From Victivallaceae bacterium (lineage in GTDB: Bacteria; Verrucomicrobiota; Lentisphaeria; Victivallales; Victivallaceae), in contig JAEDIJ010000009.1 of NCBI GenBank assembly GCA_016292515.1, forward strand, positions 1-56,621: 56,621 nucleotides of DNA, given 5' to 3'. Position numbers and translations under genes: made by a program. This document shows positions 15,227 through 22,989 of the stretch, piece by piece (the stretch's first letter is position 1; each line of letters starts with the position of its first letter). The notes under the pieces are model-generated. The model searched no databases, was not told where the DNA came from, and saw only the letters and a program-made list of their open reading frames with translations.

Positions 15227-15254
15227 TTGCAAAAACGAAAAATTCTGCTATATT
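15227..15254 (+). promoter_or_regulatory. Promoter of tRNA-Thr
   Basis: TTGCAA (15227-15232) and TATATT (15249-15254) are 16 bases apart. The tRNA begins 14 bases after the -10 element. It gives an independent example of the TTGCAA/TATATT form. Confidence 0.65.
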
Positions 15255-15268
15255 AAGTTTTATGCGAT

Positions 15269-15344
15269 GCCAATGTAGCTCAGTCGGTAGAGCAATTCAC
15301 TCGTAATGAATAGGTCATCAGTTCGATTCTGATCATTGGCTCCA
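15269..15344 (+). tRNA. tRNA-Thr (anticodon CGT), CCA encoded
   Basis: A full cloverleaf can be drawn. The acceptor arms GCCAATG/CATTGGC pair perfectly, as do the D arm GCTC/GAGC, the anticodon arm ATTCA/TGAAT with loop CTCGTAA, and the T arm ATCAG/CTGAT with TTCGATT. The 3' CCA is encoded. Anticodon CGT reads ACG threonine codons. It shares the promoter at 15227 and probably the transcript with the small gene at 15396. Confidence 0.95.
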
Positions 15345-15395
15345 TTTTTACGGTTGAATGGTTGATTCATTTCAAGTAACAAAGAGTGTGTCAAA

Positions 15396-15485
15396 ATGGG
15401 TAGTCTGAAGAAAAAACGGCGGGCGAAGATCGCCAAGCATAAGCGCAAGAAGCAACTCAAAGCTTTGCGGCATAAGAAGAAGTAA
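15396..15485 (+). CDS. Very small basic COX24/AURKAIP1-type ribosomal-like protein
   Basis: The product has 29 residues; over half are Lys or Arg (MGSLKKKRRAKIAKHKRKKQ...). It matches the COX24/AURKAIP1 domain pattern (KKKRRxKIxKHKRKKxxKxxRHKKK), the bacterial relative of mitochondrial small-subunit protein mS38, known in Bacteroidetes and PVC bacteria. It probably binds rRNA in the small ribosomal subunit. It lies 51 bases after the tRNA and before a strong terminator (15513-15575), so tRNA and protein are likely made from one transcript. Confidence 0.82.
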   Translation: MGSLKKKRRAKIAKHKRKKQLKALRHKKK

Positions 15486-15512
15486 GTCCCGCGGTTTTCG
15501 CGTGTGACTCAA

Positions 15513-15575
15513 AAGCGTCCGCTTCTACGGATCCGTTTTGGCGGATTTCACATAGAAACGGACGCCTTCTTTTTT
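15513..15575 (+). terminator. Rho-independent terminator
   Basis: AAGCGTCCG and CGGACGCCTT (arms at about 15513-15521 and 15559-15567) enclose an inner CGGATCC-type hairpin and are followed by a T run. It ends the tRNA/COX24 transcript just before rlmN. Confidence 0.65.
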
Positions 15576-15589
15576 ACCGGCAGGATTTT

Positions 15590-16645
15590 ATGAGCGAAAC
15601 GGAAAAACCTTTTCTCGCCGGAAGTTCCCACGAGGAATTGGCGGCGTTTTGCGCGGCAAAGCGGCTTCCCGCTTTCCGCGCGCGGCAGATTGCCCAATGG
15701 CTTTACGAAAAATTGATCGTCGAGCCGGAAAAAATGAGCAATCTCCCGGAGTCTTTGCGCCTTGAAATCGCTGATTTTTTTCGCGCGCCCGCGTCGCGCG
15801 TGGTGGAAAAAGTCGTCGCGCCCGACGGTACCGCCAAACTCCGGCTCGAATTGTTCGACCGGGAATCCATTGAGACCGTCCTCATCCCGACGCCGGAAAG
15901 ATTGACCTTTTGTCTCAGCACGCAGGTCGGTTGTCCCGTCGGATGCCGTTTCTGCGCGAGCGGGGCGCACGGTCTCACCCGCAATCTGACGACCGGCGAA
16001 ATCCTTGAAGAATTTCTGATCTCCTCGCGGGAAGCGGGGCGGAAACCGGATAATCTCGTCTTTATGGGGATCGGGGAGGGGTTGCTCAATTTCGCTGAAT
16101 TTTCCCGCGCGCTGGAAATTCTTTCGTCGCCCGATCACTTCGGCTTCGCGCCGCGGCGGATCACCGTTTCATCCAGCGGCTATGTCCCCGGCATTTGCAA
16201 ACTGGCGGCGATGAAAAAGGAATACAATCTCGCGATCAGTCTGCACGCCGTCGACGACGAAATGCGCGCCAAACTGATCCCCGACGCGTTGCGTTATCCG
16301 ATCGCGGAAATTTTGGAGGCGGCGGATTTTTACTGCGAAACCGTCGGGCGGCAGTACACGCTCGAATACACGATGATCGCGGGCATCAACGATTCCGTCG
16401 ACACGGCGAAAAAACTCGCCGCGATCGCGATGAAGCACCACGCCAAGATCAATCTGATCCCGCTTAATCAGGCGGAGGGCGATTTCCGCCGTCCCGATCG
16501 CCGGACGATCGAGGAGTTTGAAACGACGATTTCCGCCGCCGGAGCGCGTGTGACCCGCCGCGTGGAGAGGGGATTCAAGCGCGGCGCCGCCTGCGGTCAG
16601 TTGCGCAGTGAAAGTTTGAAACAAGGAGAAAGTTATGTCCAGTAG
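15590..16645 (+). CDS. rlmN: 23S rRNA (adenine-2503-C2)-methyltransferase, radical SAM
   Basis: The product has 351 residues. It methylates A2503 of 23S rRNA, and often A37 of some tRNAs, at carbon 2. The radical SAM cluster cysteines are C115, C119 and C122 in CPVGCRFC, and the methyl-carrying cysteine is C335 in ACGQL. The usual GMGEP motif reads GIGEG (161-164 region) and the last arginine-rich motif is RRVERGFKRG; both are slight departures. The frame overlaps the next lipoprotein gene by 11 bases. It lies directly after a terminator and may start a long transcript running to 21499. Confidence 0.92.
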   Translation: MSETEKPFLAGSSHEELAAFCAAKRLPAFRARQIAQWLYEKLIVEPEKMSNLPESLRLEIADFFRAPASRVVEKVVAPDGTAKLRLELFDRESIETVLIPTPERLTFCLSTQVGCPVGCRFCASGAHGLTRNLTTGEILEEFLISSREAGRKPDNLVFMGIGEGLLNFAEFSRALEILSSPDHFGFAPRRITVSSSGYVPGICKLAAMKKEYNLAISLHAVDDEMRAKLIPDALRYPIAEILEAADFYCETVGRQYTLEYTMIAGINDSVDTAKKLAAIAMKHHAKINLIPLNQAEGDFRRPDRRTIEEFETTISAAGARVTRRVERGFKRGAACGQLRSESLKQGESYVQ

Positions 16646-16988
16646 CCGTATCGCCATCGGATTGGCGGCATTGGCGTTTTTTTGCGCCGGATGCGAGACG
16701 ACCGATCTGTCGCCGGAGCCTGCTCCCAAAGCGCAGCAGCCCAAGATGAGCAAGGCGGAAAAAAGACGCAAGGCGTTGCGCGACCCCATTTCCGATATGC
16801 TTAAAATCGAGCGCAAGGAGAGCAAGCCTTTTGTCGCGGAGTCCGGAGAACTTTCCGACCGGGAAAAGGAGGCTTTTTCCGCCAGTTGGTCGAGCCAGCA
16901 CAAGGAATCGGAGGAGATCCACCAAAAAGTGCGCAGGCAGCACGACAAGGAAAAAAAGAAAAAGACCGATTGGGTCTTTTTTGATTGA
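16635..16988 (+). CDS. Small lipoprotein, unknown function
   Basis: The product has 117 residues. The signal peptide ends in a lipobox (LAFFCAGC, modified Cys20). After that the chain is highly charged and helical, with Lys/Glu/Arg-rich stretches and no known domain. The start overlaps the end of rlmN. Its position directly before lolC/lolD is suggestive: a small lipoprotein may be a cargo or helper of that export system, but this is inference from context only. Confidence 0.7.
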   Translation: MSSSRIAIGLAALAFFCAGCETTDLSPEPAPKAQQPKMSKAEKRRKALRDPISDMLKIERKESKPFVAESGELSDREKEAFSASWSSQHKESEEIHQKVRRQHDKEKKKKTDWVFFD

Positions 16989-17009
16989 AAAGCGGGATAT
17001 CATCAAGTT

Positions 17010-18320
17010 ATGTTGACTGAGTTTTTTATTGCCGGGCGGTATCTGAAAGTAAGGCACAGCGCCGTTTCGTGGATCACCGTGACAAGTATCGTCGGGGTGA
17101 CCCTCGGCGTCGCCGTTTTGCTGATCGTCCTCGCCGTGATGACGGGATTCACCGATCTGATGAAAGAAAAACTCGTCGAAACGCAGGCGCATTTTCAGGT
17201 GCGCTCCGCTTTCGGCGTCATTCCCGACCGCGATGCGGCGGTCAAGGCGATGGAAAGCGTCCGCCCCGGCGAAGTCCTTGCCGCCCCCGTCATCAGTTCT
17301 CCGGTACTCGTCCGCTACGACGAACGCCGCATCGATCCTTACGTGATGGTGCTTGCCTTTGATTTCCGGAAAGATCTGCCGCGGCTGAAACAAAGCGGCC
17401 GTTTCGATTTTGAAAATATGCTCCTCGGCAAGGCGGAATATCTGCCGCAACTGCCGGGGCGTCGCGGCGTCATCATCAGTTCCGATATGGCGAAGCGGTG
17501 GCGCGTGCGCATCGGCGACAAAATTTTTCTTCACTCCACGGGAAAACTCACGCAACTCATCAAAATCGATGAAAAAAGCGGAAAAATTTCGGTGGATGCC
17601 TCCTCCTCCGCGTACTATCCGACGCAATTCGTGATAACCGGTATCTACTCCGCCCAAAAATACGATTTCGACCGGATGTTTCTCTTTGTCGACATCGACG
17701 ATGCCGCCGATCTTTTCGACCTCGGTTACGAAAACGCCACGGCGATTTTCGGCTGGGGCAAAGACGCTTTTCACCAGACGGCGTTGCTGGAAAAGATGCG
17801 GGAAACGCTGCCCTCCGGTTTGGAAGTCCGCGGTTGGGAGGAAGCCAATCAGCAGCTTCTCAGCGTGCTTGCCGTCGAAAAGCGGATGATGTTTTTCCTC
17901 CTGATTTTCATCGTGCTCGTCGCGGCATTCAGCATCGCCAATACTTTGATCACGTCGGTTTATCAAAAAACCCGCGAGATCGGCGTGTTGAAAGCCCTGG
18001 GCGCATCCGATGCGACGGTACGTCGCATCTTTTTGTTGCAGGGATTTCTGATCGGACTTATCGGAAGTTTCTGCGGCGTCGCGCTCGGCTCGACGGTGAT
18101 CTATTTCCGCAACGATATCCTGCAACTGGTTTCCCGTTTGACCGGAAGCGAACTTTTTCCCAAAGAATTTTACTATTTCAACGAATTGCCGGCAAAGATT
18201 TTGTTTTCGGACGTGAGTTTCATCGTCGTCGCGAGCATCGTTCTCTGCACGGTCGGCGCGCTGATCCCCGCGATGCGGGCGGCGCATCTCGATCCGGCGA
18301 AAGCGTTGCGTTACGAGTGA
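17010..18320 (+). CDS. lolC: Lipoprotein-releasing ABC transporter permease (LolC/LolE family)
   Basis: The product has 436 residues. One transmembrane helix lies near the N-terminus (about 22-48, with WITVTSIVGVTLGVAVLLIVLAVMTGF split across it). A large periplasmic domain (about 50-290) and three C-terminal helices (about 292-315, 345-370 and 395-425) follow. The sequence FxxxRYLKVR at the start and the KTREIGVLKALGAS loop are hallmarks of LolC/LolE. Only one permease gene is present, so a homodimer (as in LolF-type systems) is likely. It moves mature lipoproteins out of the inner membrane with LolD, encoded next. Confidence 0.9.
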   Translation: MLTEFFIAGRYLKVRHSAVSWITVTSIVGVTLGVAVLLIVLAVMTGFTDLMKEKLVETQAHFQVRSAFGVIPDRDAAVKAMESVRPGEVLAAPVISSPVLVRYDERRIDPYVMVLAFDFRKDLPRLKQSGRFDFENMLLGKAEYLPQLPGRRGVIISSDMAKRWRVRIGDKIFLHSTGKLTQLIKIDEKSGKISVDASSSAYYPTQFVITGIYSAQKYDFDRMFLFVDIDDAADLFDLGYENATAIFGWGKDAFHQTALLEKMRETLPSGLEVRGWEEANQQLLSVLAVEKRMMFFLLIFIVLVAAFSIANTLITSVYQKTREIGVLKALGASDATVRRIFLLQGFLIGLIGSFCGVALGSTVIYFRNDILQLVSRLTGSELFPKEFYYFNELPAKILFSDVSFIVVASIVLCTVGALIPAMRAAHLDPAKALRYE

Positions 18321-18329
18321 GGTGGTGCT

Positions 18330-19040
18330 ATGGAAAATGAAAATATGATTTCCCTGACCGACGTGGAGCGCACTTACCGCACCGGAAAAGTTTCGCTCCC
18401 GGTGTTGCAACATCTTGATTTCGCCTTGCCGCGCGGGCAGTGGTGCTGTATTTTCGGCGCGTCGGGCAGCGGCAAAACGACGTTGCTCAACGTGATGGGA
18501 ACTCTCGAAGCCCCCGATGCCGGAAGCGTAATCATCGACGGTTGCGACGTCTCCCGTTTCAGCCGCGACGAAGCCGCGCGTTTCCGGCGGAAAAAACTCG
18601 GTTTCGTCTTTCAGGCGTATCATCTGCTGCCGGAATTCACCGTCCTCGAAAACGTCGCGCTCGCCGGCAGACTCGCGGGAATGACGCACCGCGCATCGGT
18701 CGCGCGCGCCAAAGAGTTGCTGTCGCAGATGCAGTTGATCGAACGCATCGATCACCGTCCGTCGGAGCTTTCCGGCGGCGAGCAACAGCGTACCTCGATC
18801 GCGCGCGCGCTGATGAATCATCCCAAAATTCTGCTCGCCGACGAACCGACGGGCAATCTCGATGAAAAAACGGGAATGACGATCCTCCAACTGCTTGTCG
18901 ATCTGCGCAAGAATGACCCCGATTTGAGCATCGTGATGATCACGCACAACCGCGAACTCGCCTCTTTCGCCGATCGCGTCGTGACGCTTTCCGGCGGCAA
19001 ACTGGTAGAAGAAAAGGAGACCGATTCCAATGGATTATGA
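18330..19040 (+). CDS. lolD: Lipoprotein-releasing ABC transporter ATP-binding protein
   Basis: The product has 236 residues, an ABC ATPase. Walker A is GASGSGKTT, the Q-loop is FVFQAYHLLPEFT, the signature is LSGGEQQRTSIARAL, Walker B is ILLADEPTGNLD, and the switch His is in MITHN. The 'YHLLPEFTVLENV' form is typical of the LolD/MacB group. It pairs with the LolC-like permease encoded nine bases upstream. The downstream L,D-transpeptidase gene starts 11 bases before its stop, which indicates coupled translation of envelope genes. Confidence 0.93.
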   Translation: MENENMISLTDVERTYRTGKVSLPVLQHLDFALPRGQWCCIFGASGSGKTTLLNVMGTLEAPDAGSVIIDGCDVSRFSRDEAARFRRKKLGFVFQAYHLLPEFTVLENVALAGRLAGMTHRASVARAKELLSQMQLIERIDHRPSELSGGEQQRTSIARALMNHPKILLADEPTGNLDEKTGMTILQLLVDLRKNDPDLSIVMITHNRELASFADRVVTLSGGKLVEEKETDSNGL

Positions 19041-20034
19041 ATTTGACCGTATGCCGAAACCGCAAGGCGCATCCCCGTTGTTTCGGCGGATTTTGATTTT
19101 TGTTATCGTTCTCGCGGTGACAGGCGGGATCATCTACGGGATCGTACCGCATAAGAAAACGGGCTCCGGCGCGTCGCCAAAAGCGGTTGGCGAGTCGCCG
19201 CAACCTGTTGCGGAAAACACACTTGCGGAAACTTCTCAACAATCGCAGACCGCGAAATCCGACGAAAAACCGGCGGATGCGCTCCCCGAAGAAACGACGG
19301 AGGAAAAAAGCGTGGAAACTTCGGCGGAAGTCCCGACGCAAACTCCGGTCAAAGGCGTTGCGTGGCAAGGAGATCCCGCCGTCGATGTCCCGGAAAAACC
19401 GATCTCCGCCGAAACCGCCGCGGCGGAGCAACGGCGATCCGCCGACAACTGGAAACAGGTCGAGGAGGGTACCGGCGTCTGGTGCATCCGGCATCAGATT
19501 TCCCGCGGCGACAATCTGGAAAAACTCGCAAAAAAATATCATACGACGGTCGCCTTGATCAAAGAGCTGAATCATCTGAAAGGCAATACGATCTTTCTCG
19601 GCAGTAAACTGGTCGTCGTGCCGGGGCCGTGGCAGATCGAGATCTCCAAATCGTCGCGCCGGCTTCAACTTTTCAACCTCGCCAAAGAGAAAACGCTCTT
19701 TGCCGCTTACGACGTCGGCGTCGGGCGCGCGGACAGCACTCCTGCGGAAAAATTCGTCATTTCGATCCGGCTCTATCACCCGGAGTATTACGCGCCGAAC
19801 GGTGCGATCTACGCTTACGGAGACCCCGAAAACCCGATGGGGGATTACTTTTTGAAACTGGCGAAAGCGGAACAATTGAGCCGCCCGCTCGCCGGGTACG
19901 GGATCCACGGCTCGCCTGATGACGCAGGGGTAGGACGGTCGATCAGCCACGGTTGCGTGCGGATGCGTAATCAGGAAGTGCGTCAACTTTATCTGCTCTG
20001 TCCGGTCGGAACTTCGGTGTCGATCACGGAATAA
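19030..20034 (+). CDS. L,D-transpeptidase with membrane anchor and LysM domain
   Basis: The product has 334 residues. A single membrane helix (about 20-40) is followed by a low-complexity Glu/Thr/Pro-rich stalk (about 45-130). A LysM motif (about 150-197, GDNLEKLAKKYHTT to LVVVPG) binds peptidoglycan. The YkuD domain (about 200-334) has GIHGS and the catalytic SISHGCVRM, whose Cys attacks the peptide. It should make 3-3 cross-links in peptidoglycan or attach proteins to it, in the periplasm. It lies between lolD and accA in a dense run of genes. Confidence 0.92.
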   Translation: MDYEFDRMPKPQGASPLFRRILIFVIVLAVTGGIIYGIVPHKKTGSGASPKAVGESPQPVAENTLAETSQQSQTAKSDEKPADALPEETTEEKSVETSAEVPTQTPVKGVAWQGDPAVDVPEKPISAETAAAEQRRSADNWKQVEEGTGVWCIRHQISRGDNLEKLAKKYHTTVALIKELNHLKGNTIFLGSKLVVVPGPWQIEISKSSRRLQLFNLAKEKTLFAAYDVGVGRADSTPAEKFVISIRLYHPEYYAPNGAIYAYGDPENPMGDYFLKLAKAEQLSRPLAGYGIHGSPDDAGVGRSISHGCVRMRNQEVRQLYLLCPVGTSVSITE

Positions 20035-20046
20035 AAGGATGATACT

Positions 20047-21036
20047 ATGGCTAAAACAGTAAAAAAAGAACCGGTGGAGGCGTTGCGCGACAAAATCGCC
20101 GAATTGCGGACGCTGTCACAGGAAAACAACATCGATATGAGCGAGGCGATCGCCAAGCTGAAACAGGAGCTGGAAGCCGCATTGCGCAAAAAGGCGCGGG
20201 CGTTGACGGCGTGGCAGCACGTCAAACTGGCGCGCGATCCGCGGCGGCCCTATATGCTCGACTACGTCGGTTTGCTCTTTACCGATTTCATCGAACTCGC
20301 GGGCGACCGCCGCTTTTCCGACGACAAGGCGATCGTGGGCGGATTCGCGAAATTCCGCGGCGAAAAAGTGATGGTCATCGGGACTCAAAAAGGGCGCGAC
20401 ACCCGCAGTAATCTTATCCGCAATTTCGGCTGGCCCGGTGCGGACGGCTACCGCAAGGCGTTGCGGCTGATGAAACTCGCCGACAAGGCGGGCGTGCCGA
20501 TCATCACTTTTATCGACACGCCGGGAGCGTATCCCGGCATCGCCAGCGAGGAACGCCACGTCGGTGAAGCGATCGCGGTCAATCTGCGCGAAATGTTCGC
20601 GCTCCGCGTCCCCGTCATCGCCATCGTGATCGGGGAGGGCGGCTCCGGCGGCGCGCTGGGGCTGGGCGTCGGCAACCGGATCTTGATGATGGAAAACGCC
20701 TATTATTCCGTGATCACCCCGGAAGGGTGCGCCGCGATCCTCTGGAAAGACCGCAATTTCGCCCCTCAGGCGGCGGATGCCTTGCACTTGACCAGCGACT
20801 GTCTGTTGGAACTCGGCGTCGCCGACGAAGTGATCCTCGAACCTACCGGCGGCGCGCAGTGCGATTTTGAACTGGCGGCGGAAGCGGTCGGCGAAGCGAT
20901 CGAACATAATCTCAAAAGTCTGAAAAAAATGGTCGTCGCCAAATTGATCGACCAGCGTTACGAAAAATTCCGCAAGATCGGCGTTTTTACGGAATGTGCG
21001 GAAAAAGCGGCAAAGGAAAAATCCGATGCCAAGTGA
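20047..21036 (+). CDS. accA: Acetyl-CoA carboxylase carboxyltransferase subunit alpha
   Basis: The product has 329 residues, the normal size. With AccD it moves the carboxyl group from carboxybiotin to acetyl-CoA, giving malonyl-CoA for fatty acid synthesis. AccA-specific stretches are AWQHVKLARDPRRPYMLDY, GDRRFSDDKAIVGG, FIDTPGAYPGIASEERH and GEGGSGGALGLGVGN, the oxyanion-hole glycines. The accBCD genes are not in this window. AAAGGA lies before the ATG, and it overlaps the acetyltransferase gene by 11 bases. Confidence 0.96.
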   Translation: MAKTVKKEPVEALRDKIAELRTLSQENNIDMSEAIAKLKQELEAALRKKARALTAWQHVKLARDPRRPYMLDYVGLLFTDFIELAGDRRFSDDKAIVGGFAKFRGEKVMVIGTQKGRDTRSNLIRNFGWPGADGYRKALRLMKLADKAGVPIITFIDTPGAYPGIASEERHVGEAIAVNLREMFALRVPVIAIVIGEGGSGGALGLGVGNRILMMENAYYSVITPEGCAAILWKDRNFAPQAADALHLTSDCLLELGVADEVILEPTGGAQCDFELAAEAVGEAIEHNLKSLKKMVVAKLIDQRYEKFRKIGVFTECAEKAAKEKSDAK

Positions 21037-21499
21037 CATTACGCTCCGTCAGGCGGCGGACGGCGATGTGTCCGCCATCGCCGCTTTGCTGAAACCCTAT
21101 GCGGATGAGGGGATCGTGTTGCCGCGCGATGAGGCAAACATCCGCTTTTATCTGCAAAATTTCCGCGTTGCGACAACGGGAGATCGTCTTGTCGGTTGCG
21201 TCGCCGTCCGCGACTTCGGCAATCGACTTTTTGAAGTCCGCAGTCTGGTCGTCGCGCGCGATCTGCACGGTACGGGGATCGGACGTATGCTCGTCGAAAA
21301 CGAGATCAAAAGACTGGACTCTCTTTTGCCGGAGTGGAAACTTTTTACCTTGACGCGCACCCCGGAATTTTTCCTACGCCTCGGATTTCAGACGGTCGAT
21401 CGTTCGCTGTTTCCGGAAAAAATTTGGAGCGATTGCGCGAATTGCCCCAAAAACCGCTGTTGCGACGAGACCGCGTTGCTTATTTCCAACCGCAAATAA
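21026..21499 (+). CDS. GNAT acetyltransferase, short N-acetylglutamate synthase-like
   Basis: The product has 157 residues from ATG 21026, with AAAGGAA nine bases before. An earlier ATG in frame (20996) lies deep within accA. The fold is one GNAT domain with an acetyl-CoA loop near DLHGTGIGRMLV. The LLKPYADEGIVLPRDEANI start and the FPEKIWSDCANCPKNRCCDE end are characteristic of the ArgA-type N-acetylglutamate synthase domain, here without the amino-acid-kinase-like part. It could supply acetylglutamate for arginine synthesis, but no other arg gene lies nearby, so the assignment stays tentative. Confidence 0.78.
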   Translation: MPSDITLRQAADGDVSAIAALLKPYADEGIVLPRDEANIRFYLQNFRVATTGDRLVGCVAVRDFGNRLFEVRSLVVARDLHGTGIGRMLVENEIKRLDSLLPEWKLFTLTRTPEFFLRLGFQTVDRSLFPEKIWSDCANCPKNRCCDETALLISNRK

Positions 21500-21514
21500 C
21501 GAAAATCTGCAAAA

Positions 21515-22981
21515 TTACTTTTGCGTGATGTGATCGAGCAGTTTCTGCGCGGTTTCTGTCCCGATCCCCGGGATTTTTTCGGCGATTTCTCCGGCGGAGG
21601 CTTTTTTCAACGCCCGCAAACTGCCGAAAACGCGCAGGATTTCCATTTTTCGCTTTGCCCCGATGCCGGGGACTTCCTCGATCACCGAGTGTTCGATCGC
21701 CTTGCGGCGCAGTTCGCGGTGGTAGGTGATCGCGAAGCGGTGCGCTTCGTCGCGCAAGGCTTGAAGCAACCGGATCGCCGGATCGTGGCGGTCGATGATG
21801 ACCGGTTCCGAACGCCCCGGGAGAAAAATTTCCTCGTTGCGTTTGGCGAGACCTAAAATCGGAAACGGCGGACACTTGATCTCGACCAGTGCGTCGAGCG
21901 CGGCGGAAAGTTGCCCTTTGCCGCCGTCGACGAGCAACACGCCGGGCAACGGCCGTTTCTCTTCGAGCAAACGGGAAAAATGCCGCGTGATCGCCTCGTG
22001 CATCATCGCGAAATCGTCGCTCTGATGGACGGTTTTGATGCGGAACCGGCGGTAATGGTCGCGATCGGGGCGGCCGTCGGTGAAACAGACCAGACTGGCG
22101 ACGGCGAGCGTGCCGAGAATGTTGGAAATATCAAAGCCGATGATGGGACCGTTGATCTTTTCGATGCCGAGGTGCTTCGCGAGCGATTCGACCGCCGCTT
22201 TCCCCGGGACGATCTCGGGGAGTTCCGGACGGGCGAAAATGCGGCTTTTTCGCCCGAAAACCGCTTCCAGATTGGCGGAAACGTCGCGCAACCGCGCGGC
22301 GACTTCAAAGCGGGTATTCAGACTCGCTTTTGTCATTTCCTCGCGCAGTTTTTCCTGCAACGGCGTAATATCGCCGTTGAGGACTTTCAACGCCGCGTCG
22401 AGCCGCGCTTTGTATTCCTCTTTTGTGACGTTGCCGGTGCAGGGGGCACAGCAGTCTTTGATCGTCCGTTTAAGGCAGTGGCGGCGCGTTTCCTCATCGG
22501 GGCGGGAATCGCGGCAGGCGCGCAAGCCGAAGTGGCGCAGCAGAAATTCCAGCGTCGAACGCAACGCGCTGCCGTTGGGAAAGGGCCCGAAGTACTGGAA
22601 ATTCCCCGGTTTTTTGACCCGCGCGAGGGTGAGCGTAGGGAACTCCTCGCCCCAATCGATTTTGAGCAGTAAATAGCGTTTGTCGTCGCGCATCAAGATG
22701 TTGTAGTGCGGCGCGTAGGTCTTGATCAGCCGCGCTTCGAGCAAAAGGGCTTCCGCTTCGCTGTGGACGACCTCGAAACTCCAACTGGCGATCGAGTGGA
22801 TCAGCGAGCGCAGTTTCGGATCGGCGGCATTGCGGCGCGAAAGTTGAAAATAGGAGGACATCCGCCGCCGGAGATTGCTTGCCTTGCCGACGTAGATCAC
22901 CCGGTCGAAACGGTCGCGGTAGATGTAGACGCCCGGTTTCGCCGGGATCTCCGAGGGATGAAATTCGGCGGCACTGCGCAT
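21515..22981 (-). CDS. uvrC: Excinuclease ABC subunit C, compact form
   Basis: The product has 488 residues, shorter than the usual roughly 600. UvrC makes both DNA cuts in nucleotide excision repair. The N-terminal GIY-YIG nuclease (GVYIYRDRFDRVIYVGK, about 17-35), the cysteine cluster with C..CC..C (about 168-182), the UVR helical hairpin for UvrB (about 205-230), the RNase H-like nuclease (FDISNILG, LVDGGKGQL) and a C-terminal helix-hairpin-helix pair (VPGIGAKRK, IPGIGTETA) are all present, so it should be active. It follows rng with eight bases between, in a fmt-rng-uvrC transcript, and faces the acetyltransferase gene end to end. Confidence 0.93.
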   Translation of the reverse strand: MRSAAEFHPSEIPAKPGVYIYRDRFDRVIYVGKASNLRRRMSSYFQLSRRNAADPKLRSLIHSIASWSFEVVHSEAEALLLEARLIKTYAPHYNILMRDDKRYLLLKIDWGEEFPTLTLARVKKPGNFQYFGPFPNGSALRSTLEFLLRHFGLRACRDSRPDEETRRHCLKRTIKDCCAPCTGNVTKEEYKARLDAALKVLNGDITPLQEKLREEMTKASLNTRFEVAARLRDVSANLEAVFGRKSRIFARPELPEIVPGKAAVESLAKHLGIEKINGPIIGFDISNILGTLAVASLVCFTDGRPDRDHYRRFRIKTVHQSDDFAMMHEAITRHFSRLLEEKRPLPGVLLVDGGKGQLSAALDALVEIKCPPFPILGLAKRNEEIFLPGRSEPVIIDRHDPAIRLLQALRDEAHRFAITYHRELRRKAIEHSVIEEVPGIGAKRKMEILRVFGSLRALKKASAGEIAEKIPGIGTETAQKLLDHITQK

Positions 22982-22989
22982 AACAGAAG

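Noticed and set aside
16575..18947. 790-codon minus-strand frame opposite rlmN-lolC-lolD
   Set aside because: It covers several real genes on the other strand and has no recognisable domain.
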